Assembly (NCBI GenBank): GCA_023425455.1 | Contig: JAFACP010000225.1 | Location: 1 to 11,145 of the forward strand | From: Pseudomonadota bacterium | GTDB taxonomy: Bacteria; Pseudomonadota; Gammaproteobacteria; Enterobacterales; Enterobacteriaceae | Direction: 5' to 3' | Length of the DNA stretch: 11,145 nt | Shown here: piece by piece, positions 7,388-11,145 of the stretch | Layout of the letters: each line of letters begins with the position of its first letter | Position numbering within the stretch: position 1 is the stretch's first letter | Notes under the pieces: generated by a model | The model's input: the letters and a program-made list of their open reading frames with translations, nothing else | Database searches by the model: none | Told to the model about the DNA's origin: nothing | Made by a program: the position numbers and the translations under genes

Positions 7388-7396
7388 GACCTGTCC

Positions 7397-8191
7397 TTAC
7401 AGATGACGGCAAAAACCGCCGGAAACGTCCAGCGCAGCCCCGGTGGTAAACGAGGCCAGCGGCGAGGCGAGAAACAGCAGCGCCTGCGCAGGCTCCTGCG
7501 GCCTCCCGAGGCGCGCCATCGGAATACCGCGCTTACGGGCGATCGCGGCCGTCCACTCCGGCCAGCTCTGGCTTTTATCGTCCCGGTTTTCAAAACGACG
7601 CTGCCACTGCCCGGACTCCACCATCCCGAGCAGAATGGAGTTCACGCGAATGCCTTTGCCCACCAGCTCTTTCGAGAGCGTCAGCGTCATATTCAGCAGC
7701 GCCGCGCGGGCGGCGGAGGTGGCGATCATGTGCTCCTCAGGCTGCAGCGCCAGCAGGGAGTTCACACAGGTGATGGACGCGATGTCCGACTGCTCCAGCT
7801 GGGCCTGAAAGGCCTGTACCGGGTTGATCACCCCGAACAGCTTGAGCTCAGCTTCATGCAGCCATGCTTCGCGCGGGGTGTCGCTGAAGTGCGCCACGTA
7901 GCCCTGTCCGGCGTTATTGATCAGCATGTCCGCCGCGCCAAAGCGGGCCTTCACCGCAGCGGCAAACGCCTGCACCTCACCGGCATTCAGCACGTCGCAG
8001 CGATACGAAAAAATCTCCCCGTCGGGGTATTCGTTTTGCAGCGCGGCATGCGCGCTGGCAAGACGGTCCGGGTTGCGGCCGCAGAAGGCGATTTTTGCCC
8101 CCTCGCCCAGCAGCAGGCGCAGGGTCTCAAAGCCAATGCCAGAAGAGCCGCCGGTGACTACCGCTACGCGCCCGTCAATTTGTGCATTCAT
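7397..8191 (-). CDS. Short-chain dehydrogenase/reductase (SDR) with altered catalytic residues
   Basis: This is a 264-residue classical-size SDR. It has the cofactor motif TGGSSGIG (13-20), CDV (65-67) and NNAG (92-95), and a C-terminal segment ending in DVSGGF. The active-site Ser145 is present, but the residue 13 further on, normally Tyr of YxxxK, is Thr158, and the Lys position is Arg162 (motif TSAAR). Both codons read cleanly (ACC and CGC), so this is not a frameshift. The protein may bind NAD(P)H yet use another mechanism, or be a non-catalytic partner. The start is ATG at 8191, supported by AGAGG at 8198-8202 and by the family's usual N-terminus (DGRVAVVTGG). A longer frame reaching 8365 would add 58 residues lying wholly inside the hydrolase gene and is not credible. 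The gene overlaps the hydrolase end by 17 bp. Confidence 0.88.
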   Translation of the reverse strand: MNAQIDGRVAVVTGGSSGIGFETLRLLLGEGAKIAFCGRNPDRLASAHAALQNEYPDGEIFSYRCDVLNAGEVQAFAAAVKARFGAADMLINNAGQGYVAHFSDTPREAWLHEAELKLFGVINPVQAFQAQLEQSDIASITCVNSLLALQPEEHMIATSAARAALLNMTLTLSKELVGKGIRVNSILLGMVESGQWQRRFENRDDKSQSWPEWTAAIARKRGIPMARLGRPQEPAQALLFLASPLASFTTGAALDVSGGFCRHL

Positions 8192-8945
8192 CGCGCACCT
8201 CTTCGTTAATGCGTAAAAGCTGTTGGTTAAAAAACGCGTCGTTATCGAGATAGCTGGCGTGCCCGGCCTGCGGAATGGCGGTAAACGGCATGCCGTAACG
8301 CAGCGCCAGCCCCTGCACCAGTTCCGGCTGGGTAATGGCGTCCTGTTCGCCGCACCAGACTTCAAACCTGCCGGAATAGCGCTTCAGCCAGCCGTGAATA
8401 TCGTCATGCGCCAGCATCCATGCGGCGGCGAGGTAGCCCTCCGGGCGCAGTCTGCGCATCCCGGCTGCCACGGTGGCGATATCGTCCGCCCGCGCACCGG
8501 GGCGCAGCAGCTTCGCGGCGCGGGTTTGCGCCAGAATCTCACCGCCCAGCGCCATCTGCTGCTCGCGGTTACGCCAGACCTGCTCACGTTGTTCCGCTGC
8601 CGCCTGGCCATAGCCCTGCGCGGCATCCGCCAGCACCAGGTGCTGCACCCGCCCGGGGAATTTCGCTGCGAAAGCGCTGGCGACCAGCGCCCCCAGGGAG
8701 TGCCCCACCAGCACCGCGCGCCAGACGCCCGCCCGGTCGAGCATCGCCGCCAGCGCATCGGCATAATCACCGGCGTTTGCCCGCGCCACCGCCAGCATCG
8801 GGCTTTCGCCGTACCCGGGCATCTCCCACGCCAGCACGCGAAACCCCTTCAGCGGCATCTGTTTATGCCACGATGCCGCGCCAGAGCTGATGCCATGCAG
8901 CAGCATCAGCGGCGTGCCCTCCCCTTGTTCACGAAACCCCGTCAT
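8175..8945 (-). CDS. Alpha/beta hydrolase
   Basis: The product is a 256-residue alpha/beta-hydrolase-fold enzyme with a complete visible triad: Ser83 in the nucleophile elbow GHSLG (81-85), Asp202 in GEQDAITQPE, and His229 in QAGHASYLDN. The oxyanion segment LLHGIS (15-20) and the MPGYGES loop (42-48) are standard. A helical lid probably covers about 110-190. Members cleave esters, lactones or, in aromatic breakdown, C-C bonds of vinylogous diketones made by ring fission. With a ferredoxin reductase and a cupin in the same operon, hydrolysis of a ring-fission product or of an ester substrate is plausible, but neither is shown. There is no signal peptide, so it is cytosolic. The ATG at 8945 follows AAGGGGA, which overlaps the cupin stop codon 9 bp upstream. 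Confidence 0.9.
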   Translation of the reverse strand: MTGFREQGEGTPLMLLHGISSGAASWHKQMPLKGFRVLAWEMPGYGESPMLAVARANAGDYADALAAMLDRAGVWRAVLVGHSLGALVASAFAAKFPGRVQHLVLADAAQGYGQAAAEQREQVWRNREQQMALGGEILAQTRAAKLLRPGARADDIATVAAGMRRLRPEGYLAAAWMLAHDDIHGWLKRYSGRFEVWCGEQDAITQPELVQGLALRYGMPFTAIPQAGHASYLDNDAFFNQQLLRINEEVRDECTN

Positions 8946-8954
8946 AGCGTCCCC

Positions 8955-9485
8955 TTAATTACGTTTTACTTTCGACAGCGGATGATCGGCTGGATAGGTC
9001 GGGATATTCGGCTTCTTCGTTCCCAGCATCACGCACATCAGCGCCTCTTCTTCGCCGTGGTTAAACAGCCCGCGATAGATGCCGGGTGGGACGGAGATCA
9101 GATCGCGCTCACGCAGCACGGTTTCGGTGTAGTTCTCACCGTCCTGGATCATCAGGGTGATCTGCCCTTTGAGCATGAAGAACACCTCCTCCACGTCGTC
9201 GTGCAGGTGCAGCGGCCCTTCGCATTTCGACGGCAGCACCATGGTGGAGAAGGTGAAGTTTTCCGCAGCCACGGTGTTGGTGTCGCTCGCCACGCCCGTT
9301 GCCCCGGTACCGATGTAGCGCATCTGCGCCCGGCGGTATTTCGGGTCAAAATCAGCCTGGAACTTCAGTGCGTTCCAGTCGTACTTGCGGCCTTCGAAGC
9401 GCGCAATGCGCGACTCGACCCACTCCTCCATGCTCAGATGGTCAGGTTTGATGCCTGGTGTTGCAGTTACGGTTGAATCAGTCAT
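8955..9485 (-). CDS. Cupin-domain protein
   Basis: This is a 176-residue single-cupin protein. Motif 1 is intact (PLHLHDDVEEVFFMLKG, with His93, His95, Glu100 and Gly107), giving three usual metal ligands. In motif 2 the expected His is Arg138 (PPGIYRGLFN), while Asn142 is kept, so the metal centre would have only three protein ligands or another use. Cupins of this size act as dioxygenases, isomerases, decarboxylases or ligand-binding proteins. The role here is unknown; a dioxygenase or isomerase acting on a pathway intermediate is one option. The N-terminal 70 residues precede the barrel and carry acidic and Arg-rich helical sequence with no motif I recognise. The ATG at 9485 lies 10 bp after the permease stop, and its GAGGAG overlaps that stop. 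Confidence 0.87.
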   Translation of the reverse strand: MTDSTVTATPGIKPDHLSMEEWVESRIARFEGRKYDWNALKFQADFDPKYRRAQMRYIGTGATGVASDTNTVAAENFTFSTMVLPSKCEGPLHLHDDVEEVFFMLKGQITLMIQDGENYTETVLRERDLISVPPGIYRGLFNHGEEEALMCVMLGTKKPNIPTYPADHPLSKVKRN

Positions 9486-9495
9486 GACACTCTCC

Positions 9496-10752
9496 TCAGT
9501 AACGTCTCAGCAGCGGCAGTAACAGGACGCAGCCCACCGCCGCCATCACCGCCAGAAAAATCAGCCCGGAATCCATGCTGTGGGTGAAGGCGATTAACGC
9601 CCCCATCACCGCTGGCGACAGCGCGCCCGCAAAGTTTCCCAGCCCGTTGAAAATGCCGCCCGCCGTGGCGCTCACCCGGGGATGGGTGGCCTTTGCCAGC
9701 AGGGCGAAAATATTGGGCGCGCCGGTCCCCCACATAAAGGTGCTGAAGCTCATCGCCGCGATAATGGTCAGCGGCGTATCAAGGTGCATGACCGCTGCAA
9801 GCCCTGCCGCCGCTCCCGCCATTGAGATAAAGCAGGCCGCCGCACGCTTATCGACTTTGTCCGAGAGCCAGGCGCCGATCACCTCGCCCGCCAGCATGGC
9901 GATAAACGGCATCGACGACAGCCAGCCCGCGTGCTCCAGGTGAATGCCTTTGCCTTTGATCAGGTAGCCCGGCAGCCAGCCGTTGATGCCCCACAGGTAG
10001 GTAAGAAAGGCGATGTTAAAGATGCAGATGATCCAGAAGTGTGGGCTGACAAACAGCTCGCGCCGCGCCGCACGCCGCTCATCCTGAGACGCCTGTGAGG
10101 TCGCAGGCTTCGCATCCAGACGGATCCCACGCAGGCCGATGCGCACAAACAGCAGCACCGGCACGGTCAGCATCGCCATCACAAAGAAGGTGCTCTGCCA
10201 GCCGAAGCTGCTGAGCAGCCAGAGGGAGAGCGGGAAACCAATCGCCGCGCCTACCGGCGTACCCAGCAGCCAGAGCATGGTAGCGCGGGCCTGCAGGCGC
10301 TGCGGGAAGTTATGCCGCACGATGGCGAAGGCCAGCGGGAACAGCGGCCCCTCGGCCACGCCGAGCAAAATGCGCAGCACGATCATCACCGTGTAGTTAT
10401 GGGTAAAGCCCATCGCCACCATCAGTACGCACCACACCGCCATCATCCCGGTGAGCAGGTGCAGCGGGGCAATTTTGTCGCCTAAGCCGCTTAAAAAGAC
10501 CGATGAAAAACCGTAGCTCAGCAGGAAGGCACTCATCAGAATGCCGAGGCGCGTGGTGTCAAAATCAATGCCCATCGCCTGCTGAAAATGGCTGTCAGAA
10601 AACAGCGCCGCAATGCTGATTTTGTCGAAAAACGCCAGCAGCACGCAGGCCAGCAACGACAGCGGGATGGCCCAGCGCACCGCTTTTTCGGGCGTGCGGG
10701 TGCCCTCACCGCTGCCCTCAACCGGCGCGGTGTTGGTTTCGAATGTGGTCAT
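9496..10752 (-). CDS. MFS permease, anion:cation symporter-like
   Basis: This is a 418-residue inner-membrane transporter of the major facilitator superfamily with about twelve hydrophobic segments, the first near residues 27-45 (after a 25-residue hydrophilic N-terminus) and the last near 395-415. The loop after helix 2 reads SGLGDKIAP (88-96), a form of the MFS signature with Gly91-Asp92, echoed in the second half as GAWLSDKVDKR (293-303). A charged central loop (about 208-236) separates the halves. The FFDKISI segment in helix 1 and GVAEGPLFP (131-139) in helix 4 are typical of the anion:cation symporter family, which takes up sugar acids, phthalate, 4-hydroxyphenylacetate and similar organic anions. 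Proton-coupled uptake of an organic acid that feeds this operon is the likely role; the substrate is unknown. GGGGGAGAG stands directly before the ATG. It follows the reductase gene by 25 bp. Confidence 0.93.
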   Translation of the reverse strand: MTTFETNTAPVEGSGEGTRTPEKAVRWAIPLSLLACVLLAFFDKISIAALFSDSHFQQAMGIDFDTTRLGILMSAFLLSYGFSSVFLSGLGDKIAPLHLLTGMMAVWCVLMVAMGFTHNYTVMIVLRILLGVAEGPLFPLAFAIVRHNFPQRLQARATMLWLLGTPVGAAIGFPLSLWLLSSFGWQSTFFVMAMLTVPVLLFVRIGLRGIRLDAKPATSQASQDERRAARRELFVSPHFWIICIFNIAFLTYLWGINGWLPGYLIKGKGIHLEHAGWLSSMPFIAMLAGEVIGAWLSDKVDKRAAACFISMAGAAAGLAAVMHLDTPLTIIAAMSFSTFMWGTGAPNIFALLAKATHPRVSATAGGIFNGLGNFAGALSPAVMGALIAFTHSMDSGLIFLAVMAAVGCVLLLPLLRRY

Positions 10753-10777
10753 CTCTCCCCCTACGGGTGCGGGTTAA

Positions 10778-11145
10778 CTATCGCAATGACATCAGTGCAA
10801 AGGTCGGGTCGGCCAGCGGCACGCCGGACAGATCTCGCCCGGCCGCCATCCAGCGTTTCGCCAGCTTCACGGTGCGCGGATCGTCGAACGCCACCAGCTG
10901 CGCCAGCCGTCCGTTCGCATCCAGCGAGAAGAACAGCGAATCTTCACGCGCTATCGTTGTGCTTCCCGGCTGCGGAATGCCGAGGATCTGGATATTGTGC
11001 TGGTATTGATCCGACCACAGCCACGGCGCGTCGTCGTAGCCGGCCGCGTCCGGGTTGAGCATCGCTCTCGCCGTCGCCACCGCCTGGTTCTGGGCAAAAG
11101 CCCACGACTGAATACACAGGCCGTAGTGATGATGCTGAGCGACAT
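10778..11145 (-). CDS. Ferredoxin reductase of a Rieske-type oxygenase, C-terminal part (runs off right edge)
   Basis: About 122 C-terminal residues are visible, in frame from the right edge to a TAG at 10780-10778. They begin near LCIQSWAFAQNQAVATARAM, which matches the end of the FAD/NAD module of BphA4-like reductases, and continue with APWLWSDQYQHNIQILG and a small alpha/beta tail. That APW(F/L)WSDQ segment marks the C-terminal domain of ferredoxin reductases serving aromatic-ring dioxygenases and some P450 or Rieske monooxygenases. Such FAD proteins pass electrons from NADH through a [2Fe-2S] ferredoxin to the oxygenase. Most of the protein, with its FAD- and NAD-binding motifs, lies outside the window. 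A GTG inside (11080) could be taken for a start, but the homology continues upstream of it. The oxygenase and ferredoxin genes are expected further right. Confidence 0.85.
   Translation of the reverse strand, partial: VAQHHHYGLCIQSWAFAQNQAVATARAMLNPDAAGYDDAPWLWSDQYQHNIQILGIPQPGSTTIAREDSLFFSLDANGRLAQLVAFDDPRTVKLAKRWMAAGRDLSGVPLADPTFALMSLR

Noticed and set aside
8192..8365. N-terminal extension of 58 residues on the SDR protein
   Set aside because: It lies entirely within the hydrolase gene in another frame. The ATG at 8191 has a good AGAGG and gives the standard SDR start.
8223..9476. Forward-strand open frame of 417 codons across the hydrolase and cupin genes
   Set aside because: It is antisense to two genes with clear motifs, is rich in Arg, His and Gln as expected of a GC-rich shadow frame, and shows no family resemblance.
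1..11145. CRISPR array, tRNA or rRNA gene, insertion sequence, phage or toxin-antitoxin genes
   Set aside because: I saw no regularly spaced repeats, cloverleaf-like segments, transposase or integrase frames or terminal inverted repeats in the window.

Overview
The window comes from the chromosome of an Enterobacteriaceae member. The left end carries tktA (transketolase, reverse strand, 5' part only) and the divergent loiP (outer-membrane M48 metalloprotease). Both read almost residue for residue like the E. coli proteins. High G+C coding sequence and a REP element of the GCCGGGTGGCG...CCCGGC type fit the Enterobacter/Klebsiella side of the family. I cannot fix the genus from the sequence alone.

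Layout: 1-792 tktA (-); 793-1063 divergent promoter region; 1064-1822 loiP (+), closed by a strong terminator at 1831-1854; 1855-2165 an AT-rich control region with several dyads; 2166-3434 an OprD-family outer-membrane porin (+); 3443-3470 a REP hairpin that also looks like the reverse-strand terminator; 3483-11145 a tightly packed reverse-strand operon running in from beyond the right edge. In transcription order the operon encodes: a ring-hydroxylase-type ferredoxin reductase (C-terminal part only), an MFS anion:cation-symporter-like permease, a cupin, an alpha/beta hydrolase, an SDR protein, an L-aspartate-dehydrogenase-family protein, an aldehyde dehydrogenase and a ThDP-dependent 2-oxoacid decarboxylase-like enzyme. 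Gene gaps are 9 to 25 bp with one 17-bp overlap, and several Shine-Dalgarno sequences sit on the stop codon of the gene before.

In E. coli K-12, loiP lies between tktA and speB (from memory), so the porin plus operon looks like an accessory catabolic module placed beside conserved housekeeping genes. The inferred logic is porin (outer membrane) to MFS permease (inner membrane), then oxygenation by a Rieske-type oxygenase fed by the ferredoxin reductase (oxygenase and ferredoxin genes expected to the right, not seen). Hydrolase, cupin and SDR steps could follow, then a possible relay of amino acid to 2-oxo acid (AspDH-like), to aldehyde (ThDP decarboxylase), to carboxylate (aldehyde dehydrogenase). 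The substrate cannot be read from the sequence.

Most unusual points: the SDR has Thr and Arg where the catalytic Tyr and Lys are expected; the cupin has Arg in place of the motif-2 His; and a perfect 16-bp palindrome with an FNR-like core lies upstream of the porin.
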